Assembly: GCA_947071285.1 (NCBI GenBank)
Contig: CAMTFK010000036.1
Coordinates: 1-28,150 of the forward strand
Reading direction: 5' to 3'
Source: an uncultured Bacteroides sp.
GTDB lineage: Bacteria > Bacteroidota > Bacteroidia > Bacteroidales > Bacteroidaceae
DNA: 28,150 nucleotides
Of the stretch, positions 8,527 to 16,806 are shown piece after piece (the first letter of the stretch is position 1; each line of letters begins with the position of its first letter). The notes below the pieces were generated by a model. It was given only the letters and a program-made list of their open reading frames with translations, was not told the DNA's origin and searched no databases. The position numbers and the translations under genes were made by a program.

Positions 8527-10101
8527 ATGAAATCAGTAAATAAGATATTAACAGTATTTGCTTCTGCTTGCCTCACGCTAAGTAGTTGTGATATTGATCC
8601 TGTTCTGACAAGTAGTTATCCTGACGATATCACTTGGTCGAATGAAACGAATCTGCAATTGTATATTAATGGCTTTTATTCTTTGATCGGAGGATATTAT
8701 TCAATCACTGATGATGCATGTGCTGACCTTTTGAAAGCCAACAATCCGGTTGCCAATACTAATTTGTTTGTATTCGGTTCTACTCCTATTACTTCTGCCA
8801 GTAATCTTTTTGATAACTGGAATAATAGGCATTCCTGGCAATTGACTTGTTGCCGTGCCTTGGAAGGATTGGAAAAACACCGTGAAAACTTTACCGAGGA
8901 GGTAGCCCAACGTGCAGAGGCGGAATTCCGTTTTTTCCGTGCTGTGGCTAATTTCGATTTGGCGAAACGTTATGGAGCCAGTTTTATCCTGTACAAGCAG
9001 TTACCTGAACTTGGACAAAAGGAGCATGCGCGTTGTACACCGGATGAATGCTGGGATTTCATAGCAGAGGACTTGGACTTTGCTGCTAAAAATTTACCTC
9101 TGAGAGGTACTGTAGAGGCCGGTAAGTTGACAAGTGGTGCAGCCTATGGAATGAAAGCTCGTGCTATGCTTTATGCTGAACGTTGGAAAGATGCTTCCGA
9201 TGCTGCTGCCGAATTGAAAAAGCAAGGGTATGAATTGTATGAGGATTATGGAAAGTTGTTCTTAAATAGAAGAGCGAAACCGGTTGCAAATAATGAAAGT
9301 GTCATAGAGTTTGGCTATGTTTACGAGACGTTGGATTATTCTTTTGATTATTTCAATTGTCCGCCCAGTGATGGAGGTTATGCTGAAATCAGTCCGACAG
9401 AAACATTGGTATCAGCTTATCAGATGGCTGATGGTAAAGAGTTTGACTGGAACAATCCGGAAATGGCTGCCAATCCCTATGAAGGCCGTGAACCACGTTT
9501 CTATGCTTCCATACTTTATAACGGTTGTCAATGGAAAGGAGAAACACTTTATACATATGAAGGTAGTGTGGATGGCTATGGCTTAGGTGGTGGTACTACT
9601 TGTACGGGCTACTATATGCGTAAGTTGTTTGATCCGGAAATTAGTAAAAGCCAAATGCGTAGAACTGACTTGACTTTCTATTACATGCGCTATGCTGAAG
9701 TTTTATTGATTTATGCGGAAGCAATGGCAATGCAAGATAAACTTACTGAAGCATTGGAAGCATTGAATGAAGTGAGAGACAGAGTTGATTTGCCGGCAGT
9801 ATCTGCCAGTACAAAGACTGAATTTATGAAACTTCTCCGCCACGAAAGAATGGTAGAGTTAGCTTTTGAAGGACATCGTTTTTGGGATCTCCGCCGTTGG
9901 GGACTGGCAACTACAGTCCTGAATGGTACTCACATGGAAGGAGTGAAGCCGACAAAAGTAGGCGACGGATATGAATACGATGTTGTGGATTGTGATGCTG
10001 GTAAAACGCGTGTTTATCTGGAAAAATACAACCGTTTCCCTATTCCTATTGCAGAAATTCAGCAGAACTCTGCTTGTGAACAGTTTGATGAATGGAAATA
10101 A
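8527..10101 (+). CDS. SusD-like surface glycan-binding lipoprotein
   Basis: A 524-residue RagB/SusD family protein. The signal peptide ends in LSSC with the lipidated cysteine at residue 21 (mature CDIDPVL). The N-terminal TPR-like helices contain the typical AEAEFRFFRAVANFDLAKRYG segment (about residues 129-150), and the C-terminal half has the diagnostic RYAEVLLIYAEAMA and ALNEVRDRVDLP stretches, then LLRHERMVELAFEGHRFWDLRRWG. The protein ends with YNRFPIPIAEIQQNS, also typical. It lies 12 bases after susC and 15 bases before the next lipoprotein gene, so these three form one translational block. It is expected to cap the SusC barrel at the cell surface and contact the incoming glycan. Confidence 0.97.
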   Translation: MKSVNKILTVFASACLTLSSCDIDPVLTSSYPDDITWSNETNLQLYINGFYSLIGGYYSITDDACADLLKANNPVANTNLFVFGSTPITSASNLFDNWNNRHSWQLTCCRALEGLEKHRENFTEEVAQRAEAEFRFFRAVANFDLAKRYGASFILYKQLPELGQKEHARCTPDECWDFIAEDLDFAAKNLPLRGTVEAGKLTSGAAYGMKARAMLYAERWKDASDAAAELKKQGYELYEDYGKLFLNRRAKPVANNESVIEFGYVYETLDYSFDYFNCPPSDGGYAEISPTETLVSAYQMADGKEFDWNNPEMAANPYEGREPRFYASILYNGCQWKGETLYTYEGSVDGYGLGGGTTCTGYYMRKLFDPEISKSQMRRTDLTFYYMRYAEVLLIYAEAMAMQDKLTEALEALNEVRDRVDLPAVSASTKTEFMKLLRHERMVELAFEGHRFWDLRRWGLATTVLNGTHMEGVKPTKVGDGYEYDVVDCDAGKTRVYLEKYNRFPIPIAEIQQNSACEQFDEWK

Positions 10102-10116
10102 TTAAAAAATGAAGCT

Positions 10117-11535
10117 ATGAAAATACTTAATAGAATTGCAGCAACAGCGTGTTTGTTTGGGGCAGTGCTCTTGGTTTCCTGTGAGTCTCCTGACTTGAGC
10201 ACAGCACATGAAAGCCAAGTAAATGGTCTACTTAATGTAACCATTCAGATACCTGATAATCCGACGGAGTTTTATGCTACCAAGAAAGGTCCTTATGAAG
10301 AGGGAGAAGAAATTACGGTGAAAGTTCCTACCACGGATGAGGACCCGCTCGATGTAAGCCGTCTGATTTGTACTGTAAGTGTGGAGCATAATTGTTATGT
10401 TGTTCCGGGAGTTGGGGGTGAAATGGATTTCACTGAGCCTTATAAAATAACTGTAATCGATGCATTGGGCAATCGTCATAACAATACGATTCGTGTCGTA
10501 CCGACACCGCCTAAAACCAAGTTCTCCAAAGTGTGGGAAAAGAACTGTACCGATTTGGGATTGGCAAGCCGCAACAATACAGGCTTGGCAATATACGGTC
10601 AATATCTGGCAGTTCAGGAATACAATGGGCCTATCTACCTGTATGACATGAAGACGGGAGCAGCGGTTAAGACTATAGATGCAGCAAGATCGTTTATGAT
10701 GAAGGCTCGTACGGATGATGCCGGCCACTTGATTACTTCCCGTGAAAATATTTACGGAGCAGGTTTCATGGTCTTCTATTATTCTGAGGCAGATCAGGAA
10801 CATAAGTTGCTGCTTGACTATACTGCCGGTGATGGTTGTCCGGGAGATTTGGGGTATAACATGAATGTAGCGGGTGATGTAACCAGCGGTACAGCTTATA
10901 TTTATGGTACAGGGCCTAATGATATGACTATTTATTGTTGGAAATTACAAGATGGTCAGTTAGTAACTCCTGCCAATCAGCCTAATAAACTGCGTTACGG
11001 ACCGGCCGGAAGTTCTTGGACTGCCGCACCTGCCATACAGCGTGCTTCATTGGCCGATGATTCGGACCATTACATCAGTTATACGAAGTGGGTAAACGGA
11101 AACAGTGATGAGGCTTTGAAGAGTCGCTTCAATATCTTTACGACATCCATGGAAGTTACAGCTTTGAATGCTGCCGACCATGAATACCGCTTGCTTGGCT
11201 TCAATGTATTTAAGGTGGAAAATGATACCTATCTGGCACTCAATGACCAAGGTGCTGACCAATGGGCCGGTGGTGGTGCTACCCTCAAGGTATTCGACAT
11301 TACCAATACCTCTAAGATGGAACTGGGACCGGACGATGACGGATATAGTGACTTCTGTGTATTTACAAGCGATATGTCCGTATGGGGTCAGAATTACTTT
11401 AGCTGGGGAGACGTTGCTGTCTACAAAGAAGCAACCTCAACCGGATATGACGTGTACATTGCAACCTCTGTTGTTGGCTTTGATTTATCACAGTCTATTG
11501 TTAGAATGTATAAGATGAGTTATTTCCGTCAATAA
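10117..11535 (+). CDS. SusE/SusF-position lipoprotein, possible DUF5018 plus beta-propeller
   Basis: A 472-residue lipoprotein (signal ends LVSC, Cys22; mature CESPDLS). Residues about 38-125 read as an Ig-like domain (VTIQIPDNPTEF ... YKITVIDALGNRH) that resembles the DUF5018 type seen next to SusD genes. Residues about 140-470 contain repeated blocks such as GLAIYGQYLAVQEYNGPIYLYD and VFKVENDTYLALNDQG...LKVFDI, in the style of beta-propeller blades. Position directly after susD, surface-type lipoprotein signal and domain style suggest a surface glycan-binding protein of the same uptake complex. No catalytic motif is visible. The family name is from memory and uncertain; the propeller is inferred from blade-like repeats only. 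A strong terminator follows 23 bases after its stop. Confidence 0.72.
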   Translation: MKILNRIAATACLFGAVLLVSCESPDLSTAHESQVNGLLNVTIQIPDNPTEFYATKKGPYEEGEEITVKVPTTDEDPLDVSRLICTVSVEHNCYVVPGVGGEMDFTEPYKITVIDALGNRHNNTIRVVPTPPKTKFSKVWEKNCTDLGLASRNNTGLAIYGQYLAVQEYNGPIYLYDMKTGAAVKTIDAARSFMMKARTDDAGHLITSRENIYGAGFMVFYYSEADQEHKLLLDYTAGDGCPGDLGYNMNVAGDVTSGTAYIYGTGPNDMTIYCWKLQDGQLVTPANQPNKLRYGPAGSSWTAAPAIQRASLADDSDHYISYTKWVNGNSDEALKSRFNIFTTSMEVTALNAADHEYRLLGFNVFKVENDTYLALNDQGADQWAGGGATLKVFDITNTSKMELGPDDDGYSDFCVFTSDMSVWGQNYFSWGDVAVYKEATSTGYDVYIATSVVGFDLSQSIVRMYKMSYFRQ

Positions 11536-11558
11536 GACGTATTGATTAATTTAAATTG

Positions 11559-11590
11559 GGAGTGCCGCTAATCCGGCGGCACTCCTTTTT
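11559..11590 (+). terminator. Intrinsic terminator after the susCD block
   Basis: GGAGTGCCGC (11559-11568) pairs perfectly with GCGGCACTCC (11576-11585) across a 7-base loop, followed directly by five T residues. A 10-bp GC-rich stem plus T-run is a standard Rho-independent terminator. Only 14 bases separate it from the next gene's ATG at 11605, leaving no room for a separate promoter after it. Confidence 0.93.
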
Positions 11591-11604
11591 AAAACTAATG
11601 CCTT

Positions 11605-13278
11605 ATGAAAACAACTGCTATATTGGTAAGTCTGTTCTGTTTTATTTTGACTTCCTGTGGAAGTGATGATCATAACGGAGGAGGAAACGGCCAGGATGGT
11701 GACTATAACCTGAAAGAAGAGATACGCAAAGTATTGAATAGCACGAAAGCTACTAAAAATATTAACCCTTTCGATGAATTAGGGTGCGAAATTTATCGTA
11801 CTGGCCCTACCAGTGCCGAAGAACCTACCCAAGCCACTATTGACTATGACTTAGGTGATGACTATAAAGAAGGAGTAGGAAGCTTTAAGCTGAAATACAG
11901 TTTTTCCGGTACTCCTATGACCGCAAATCCTGAATATGTATATTTTGAAGAAACATGGGGAGATTATCGCCCTGATCTGTCTTTTCATCCTTTGGGACTT
12001 TCCATTTGGGTAAAAGGTCAAAAAGGAAATAAAGGCGTTTTCCGCTTTATCATCATGGAAGATGAGAAGCAATTCAGCGCCGACAAACCGCATGACAGTA
12101 CACGTAAGAGATGGCAATATTATGCTTTCGAAGACGACGAAATATTATCCAAAGAAGGCTGGAACCGTTTGGTTATGCCCTACACTGCTTTCAAATTATA
12201 TAAAAAGGGACAAGGCACTACGGCCGATGGTTTGCTTTTAAACCGTTTTGAAGGTTTTCGTATTGAAATCGTAAATACTAAACATGAAGTTTGTACCGGC
12301 GAGGTGGGTATCGATGGATTGGAACAGTTGACTTCCTACGAACTGAAACCCGGCAAACCCAAGTTCTCAAGTATTTTTGTACAATTGAATACCGCTTATG
12401 TCAATGAAGACTGGGATAAGCAATTTCAGGATAGCCGTGCCATCGGTATTGATACGTGGATAATTCAGTATGTGGAGCAGTTTACGGATGGGGAGAATAC
12501 CAGTATTTCATTCTATAAGAATACCAATGTGCCTTGGATTACCGAGAAGTATGACTTTGTAGACAAGATGTTCGAGGCTGCCGAACGGAATGGAATAAAA
12601 CTGATTGTAGGTCTCTATCCCGGTGATTACAGTAAAACCAATACGGCGTCGCCGGAGAAGTATAATCTCAATTTGGAAAGAAATAAGATGGTATTTGATG
12701 AGGTTTTTGAGCAGTTCGGAAATCATCCTTGTCTTGAAGGCTGGTACATAACCGAAGAATTTCACGACGGGTCTTACCCTGTGGGGTGGCAGCAAGAACC
12801 CTCTTTGTCCATGTTAGCTAAATATCTTGAAGGGGTGGCTTCCTATATCAAGACCAAATCGGATAAACCCGTTTCTATCGCTCCGGCTTTATGGAGAGGT
12901 ATGCCGGCCGATCTTTGCGGCCAATGGTTCGGGCGGATTTTCGCACAGACACCCAATATTGATTACTTATACCTTCAGGACCTGGGTGGACGCTGCTTGG
13001 TTGATGTGGATGTAGACTTGCCTAATTGGTTTGCTGAGATTAAAAAGGCATGTGATGCCAACGGCGTACATTTTGGTGTTGATATAGAGTCCTTCCAGAG
13101 CTGCTGGTGTCCGGATGTCTCTTATCGGGAAAAAGGATGGAGTGAACTAAAGGAACAATTGTTCGTAGCAGGCTTGTTTACCGAGTATATCACAAATTTC
13201 AGTTGGGTTACTTTCAAGAAGGGTACAAACAATTATACAAGTTATAAGAAGTACCTGGAAGATAATGGGCTTTTGTAA
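11605..13278 (+). CDS. DUF4434-type lipoprotein with N-terminal CBM-like domain, copy A
   Basis: A 557-residue lipoprotein (LTSC, Cys18). The mature start CGSDD carries acidic residues after the lipid cysteine, like the Bacteroides surface-export signal, so surface display is likely. Residues about 55-245 form a galactose-binding-like/CBM11-like beta-sandwich (VGSFKLKYSFS, LSIWVKG, WNRLVMPYTAF, IDGLEQLTSY). Residues about 253-555 are a DUF4434-type barrel with GWYITEE (Glu385) and GVDIESF (Glu495), the candidate catalytic pair, plus a cysteine-rich GGRC...SCWC loop set. It is the first gene after the susCD terminator. A close paralog at 19439-21058 shares both domains but lacks the acidic signal. 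Probably a surface glycan-cleaving or glycan-binding enzyme; activity unknown. Confidence 0.82.
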   Translation: MKTTAILVSLFCFILTSCGSDDHNGGGNGQDGDYNLKEEIRKVLNSTKATKNINPFDELGCEIYRTGPTSAEEPTQATIDYDLGDDYKEGVGSFKLKYSFSGTPMTANPEYVYFEETWGDYRPDLSFHPLGLSIWVKGQKGNKGVFRFIIMEDEKQFSADKPHDSTRKRWQYYAFEDDEILSKEGWNRLVMPYTAFKLYKKGQGTTADGLLLNRFEGFRIEIVNTKHEVCTGEVGIDGLEQLTSYELKPGKPKFSSIFVQLNTAYVNEDWDKQFQDSRAIGIDTWIIQYVEQFTDGENTSISFYKNTNVPWITEKYDFVDKMFEAAERNGIKLIVGLYPGDYSKTNTASPEKYNLNLERNKMVFDEVFEQFGNHPCLEGWYITEEFHDGSYPVGWQQEPSLSMLAKYLEGVASYIKTKSDKPVSIAPALWRGMPADLCGQWFGRIFAQTPNIDYLYLQDLGGRCLVDVDVDLPNWFAEIKKACDANGVHFGVDIESFQSCWCPDVSYREKGWSELKEQLFVAGLFTEYITNFSWVTFKKGTNNYTSYKKYLEDNGLL

Positions 13279-13366
13279 ACAATGAAGACTCCCTGTTCGA
13301 AAGGTGTAGTGGTAAACAGATATAAATGTATATTTTATAGATGTGTATATTTATGATTAACAAAAT

Positions 13367-14404
13367 ATGATGAAAAATGTAATTTTGACAGCAGGAATGC
13401 TCCTGAGTTCTTTGGTTTTGAGAGCCGGTGATATTTCGAAGTATGTGCTGGATAATTATCTGATTCCTGTTGACAAGCTGGGGATTATGATTGGTCATAT
13501 CTATCCGTCACCATCGGATATTCGTTTACTCTCTGATACATCTTCTCTTTTCAGAATTGATCCGAAAGAGAAGACAATCAGTTTGAAAAAGAATAAGACT
13601 TTATCGAAGGGGCAGGCTGCCTATAGATACGGCATCACTCTTTTGATTGATGGGCAGGAATATGACTTTGAATTATTGAAAGATGGTTTCAGTAAGAATA
13701 GGGTAGTAGCCCACCGTGGTGTCTGGAAACAAAAAGGAGTCCTGCAAAATTCCATCCGTTCTTTTCAGAACGCAGTAGAACTGGGATGCCAAGGTTCGGA
13801 GCTGGACGTCTGGCTGACGGCTGATAACAAAGTGGTACTCTCTCACGATCCTCATGTATATGGAATAGAAGTAGAGAATACGAGTTTATTGCAACTGTTT
13901 CAGAAAACCATTCACGAGAAAGACCCGGTTCCTTCCCTACAAGAACTCCTGCTGGCTGCCAGAGCACAGAACACCACTCATCCTGTCATCGAAATAAAAG
14001 ACTCCCAAAAAGGATTGGCCCGCACATTGCAGTTGACCGATTCGGTAGTCAGCATCGTACATCGCATGAAGATGCAGGGATATGTGGAATATATCAGCTT
14101 CAATTATGAAGTCTTGAAACGTATCCGGCAACTGGACCCGACAGCCAAAACCCTTTATCTGATGGAAGGGAAAAAGGAGCTGAAAGAACTGGTTGATGAC
14201 CGCATTTCAGGAATTGATTATTCTTATTATGCATATCGGAATGACAAGGATTTGACCCGAAAAGCCCAAGAGGCGGGTTTGCTAACTAACGTCTGGACAG
14301 TGAATAATGCAGAAGAACTACAGCAGTATTACTTGCTGGGTGTTGATTACATTACCACTGATGAGCCGGAATTATTATTGAAGATTATTGATAGTTTAAA
14401 ATAG
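13367..14404 (+). CDS. Exported glycerophosphodiester phosphodiesterase-family protein
   Basis: A 345-residue protein with a type I signal peptide (cleavage near LRAGD, residue 20). Residues about 25-105 are a small beta-rich domain resembling a cadherin-like fold. The GDPD barrel starts at AHRG (His116-Arg117), continues with QNSIRSF (Asn128, in place of the usual PENT), SELDVWLT (Glu145, Asp147), LSHDPH (His160) and VIEIK (Lys211), and ends with NVWTVNNAEE...YITTDEPE. These are the metal and general-acid/base residues of the family, which hydrolyses phosphodiesters such as glycerol-3-phospho-alcohols. Two adjacent ATGs (13367 and 13370) could start it. It lies 88 bases after the DUF4434-type gene and 7 bases before a metallophosphoesterase, which could remove the phosphate left behind. 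In this locus a phosphodiester-linked glycan is a more attractive substrate than lipid head groups, but that is inference. Confidence 0.88.
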   Translation: MMKNVILTAGMLLSSLVLRAGDISKYVLDNYLIPVDKLGIMIGHIYPSPSDIRLLSDTSSLFRIDPKEKTISLKKNKTLSKGQAAYRYGITLLIDGQEYDFELLKDGFSKNRVVAHRGVWKQKGVLQNSIRSFQNAVELGCQGSELDVWLTADNKVVLSHDPHVYGIEVENTSLLQLFQKTIHEKDPVPSLQELLLAARAQNTTHPVIEIKDSQKGLARTLQLTDSVVSIVHRMKMQGYVEYISFNYEVLKRIRQLDPTAKTLYLMEGKKELKELVDDRISGIDYSYYAYRNDKDLTRKAQEAGLLTNVWTVNNAEELQQYYLLGVDYITTDEPELLLKIIDSLK

Positions 14405-14411
14405 AAAGACG

Positions 14412-15395
14412 ATGTATAAGAAACTTGTTTTATGTTTAGCTGTATTATTCAGTGTTCTTACGGGGGCTGCCCAGAAAGATGTGTTGAAGTTCGGCCGTGA
14501 CGGTAAATTCAAAATCGTTCAGTTCACTGATGTACATTATAAATATGATGACCGGGCCAATTCTCAAATTTCCCTGGACCGGATAAACGAGGTGTTGGAT
14601 GCGGAACGTCCTGACCTCGTTATCTTCACGGGTGATGTGGTGGTTTCCAATGAGACTTTCAAAGGGCTGGATATTGTTTTGGAGCCTTGCATCAAACGTA
14701 ATATTCCCTTTGGGGTTGTATTTGGCAATCATGATGATGAGTATGACTATACACGTCCCGAACTCTATGATTATATTGCCAAAAAGAAAGGTTGTTTGAT
14801 GCCTGCCCGTACAGGGGATGTGGCTCCCGATTATGTATTGACGGTGAAATCATCAAAAGATACGAAGAATGCCGCTTTGTTATATTGCATTGATTCCCAT
14901 TCATATACAAAGATAAAGTCAGTGCCCGGATATGATTGGATAAAACTTGACCAGATAATCTGGTACAGAAATAAGAGCATGGAGTTCACGGAGCTGAATG
15001 AGGGCGTTCCTCTTCCGGCATTGGCTTTCTTCCATATTCCGATACCTGAATATAAAGATGCCGTGATGGAAGACAAGAACAGACTGTTCGGGGTGAGGGG
15101 CGAAGGCGTGGCTTGTCCTACCACCAATTCCGGTTTATTCACCGCTATCAAGGAATGTGGCGATGTCATGGGTACATTCGTAGGACATGACCATAATAAT
15201 GATTATGCAGTTGCCTATAAGGAAGTATTGCTTGCCTATGGGCGTTATACTGGCGGAAACACTGTATATAATAATCTGGCTAACGGCGCCCGTGTGATTA
15301 TTTTGCAAGAAGGTGAGCGTAAGTTCGATTCTTATATTCGTCTGGCCGGTGGAGAGATAGAATCGCGGATTTCTTATCCGGGTAGTTTTTACTAA
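14412..15395 (+). CDS. Exported calcineurin-like metallophosphoesterase
   Basis: A 327-residue protein with a signal peptide (cleavage near GAAQKD, residue 21). All blocks of the metallophosphoesterase fold are present: FTDVH (Asp40, His42), FTGDVV (Asp75), FGNHDDE (Asn106, His107), FFHIP (His208) and VGHDHNND (His259, His261). These bind a two-metal centre that hydrolyses phosphomonoesters or diesters. The arrangement resembles the purple-acid-phosphatase-like group found exported in Bacteroidales. It starts 7 bases after the GDPD-like gene and ends 6 bases before the next gene, so it belongs to the same mRNA. A reasonable role is removing phosphate from products of the neighbouring diesterase in the periplasm. 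Confidence 0.92.
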   Translation: MYKKLVLCLAVLFSVLTGAAQKDVLKFGRDGKFKIVQFTDVHYKYDDRANSQISLDRINEVLDAERPDLVIFTGDVVVSNETFKGLDIVLEPCIKRNIPFGVVFGNHDDEYDYTRPELYDYIAKKKGCLMPARTGDVAPDYVLTVKSSKDTKNAALLYCIDSHSYTKIKSVPGYDWIKLDQIIWYRNKSMEFTELNEGVPLPALAFFHIPIPEYKDAVMEDKNRLFGVRGEGVACPTTNSGLFTAIKECGDVMGTFVGHDHNNDYAVAYKEVLLAYGRYTGGNTVYNNLANGARVIILQEGERKFDSYIRLAGGEIESRISYPGSFY

Positions 15396-15401
15396 TTTAA
15401 A

Positions 15402-16796
15402 ATGATGATTATGAAACGTATTTTTTTACTACTCTTTTCTTTATTCACCCTTGTCGGTCTGCGAGCGGAAAACAAGGTAAGTCTGACTCTGATTCCTCCG
15501 GGAAAGATAACCAATAAAGTAGATTTGGATATTCGTGGAGGCATTGTCAATGAAAGCGCTTCGCAGCAAACCTATCAGGTTTCATTATACTGGGACAAAG
15601 AGAAAAAGGATGCATTGCTGTATGAAACCACTGTGACCCTCCCCGCCGGAAAAGCCGAAACGGTAAAGGTGGTGATACCTACCAAGGAGCGGGTAGGGAA
15701 ACATAAAGTCATCTTTAAAGTAGCCGGTGCTGATAAAACTTACCGGAAAACCAAAGATATTGAAGTCATAGAATCGGATATCCGTTCCATCCGGCAAATT
15801 TCCGGTGCCTGGACAGGTATCTATCATTGGAGCGAAATAGAAGGAAAACATTGGAACCAGGACATCAAGAAGGTGACCGATGAACAGTGGAAAGAACTGA
15901 TACGCTCTATGAATAAGCTGGAAATGAATTTGGTAGTCATTCAGGAAGTGTTCCGCAATGAGGAGTATGTAGGTAAACATACGACTACTGTTGATAATTA
16001 TGCCGGTAAAGCATTCTATCCCTCCAAATTGTATCCCGGACGCATGGACATCGCGGCCGAAGACCCTATCGAAGCTATCTTGTCGGAAGCCGACAAACTG
16101 GGCATGAATGTGTTGGTGGGAGTGGGTATGTTTGCCTGGTTCGACTTTACGCCCGAATCTTTGGAATGGCACAAACGGGTAGCCAAAGAATTGTGGGATA
16201 TGTATGGGCATCACGAATCCTTTTATTCGTTCTATGTGTCCGAAGAAAGCGGAGGCGGTTTGGATAACTGGGAACAACGTCCCGAAATGCGGAAGAAAAG
16301 AAAGGACGACATCGTGAACTTCTTCAAGGAATTCAAGGCCTATTGCAACAGTTTCGCACCGGGTAAACCCGTGATGCTGGCCACCAATAGCTTTGAAGTA
16401 CCTAATGGAATGGATACCTATCCGGCATTGATGGAACATCTGGATATTCTATGTCCGTTTGGCTTTGCCCGTATGCCTGAGGGAGACCTGACTGGTAAGG
16501 AAGCTGCCCTCATGCTGCAAAAGGTTTGCGATGAGACAAAGTCCCATTTATGGTTTGATCTGGAAACCTTCTTGTTCAATCCGGATAATTCCCTGTATCC
16601 CCGTCCGGTGGAAGAAATCATCCGCGACTTGAATCTGCTGGATAACTTCGAAAAAATCCTCTGTTACCAGTTTCCCGGTGTTTTCAATGACCCAAAGATG
16701 TCCATCCGTATCGGTGAAGCCCGTACAATCGACTTATTCAATGGTTACATGAAATACTTGAAAGAACTGAAGTCTAAAAATAAGAAACGTAAATAA
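15402..16796 (+). CDS. DUF4434-type exported protein with N-terminal Ig-like domain
   Basis: A 464-residue protein. A hydrophobic signal (MKRIFLLLFSLFTLVGLRA) suggests a start at 15411, with 15402 also possible; no lipobox is seen, so a soluble periplasmic protein is likely. Residues about 25-125 form an Ig-like/Big-type domain (VSLTLIPPGKITNKVDLDIRG). Residues about 130-455 form the DUF4434-type barrel: ISGAWTGIYHW at its start, SFYVSEES (Glu282) and FDLETF (Glu388) as the candidate catalytic pair, and a lysine-rich tail (KSKNKKRK). It is divergent from the copies at 11605 and 19439, so it likely acts on a different linkage or position. It sits between the metallophosphoesterase and the SGNH esterase with 6- to 10-base gaps. 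Confidence 0.75.
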   Translation: MMIMKRIFLLLFSLFTLVGLRAENKVSLTLIPPGKITNKVDLDIRGGIVNESASQQTYQVSLYWDKEKKDALLYETTVTLPAGKAETVKVVIPTKERVGKHKVIFKVAGADKTYRKTKDIEVIESDIRSIRQISGAWTGIYHWSEIEGKHWNQDIKKVTDEQWKELIRSMNKLEMNLVVIQEVFRNEEYVGKHTTTVDNYAGKAFYPSKLYPGRMDIAAEDPIEAILSEADKLGMNVLVGVGMFAWFDFTPESLEWHKRVAKELWDMYGHHESFYSFYVSEESGGGLDNWEQRPEMRKKRKDDIVNFFKEFKAYCNSFAPGKPVMLATNSFEVPNGMDTYPALMEHLDILCPFGFARMPEGDLTGKEAALMLQKVCDETKSHLWFDLETFLFNPDNSLYPRPVEEIIRDLNLLDNFEKILCYQFPGVFNDPKMSIRIGEARTIDLFNGYMKYLKELKSKNKKRK

Positions 16797-16806
16797 ATAA
16801 AAAGTG

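Noticed and set aside
13279..13366. Possible promoter or small RNA in the 88-base gap before the GDPD-like gene
   Set aside because: AT-rich with no clear hairpin, T-run or Bacteroides promoter motif; nothing supportable seen.
15585..16439. 284-codon minus-strand open frame inside the DUF4434-type gene at 15402
   Set aside because: Composition is rich in His, Phe and Ile with no signal or domain, typical of an antisense shadow.
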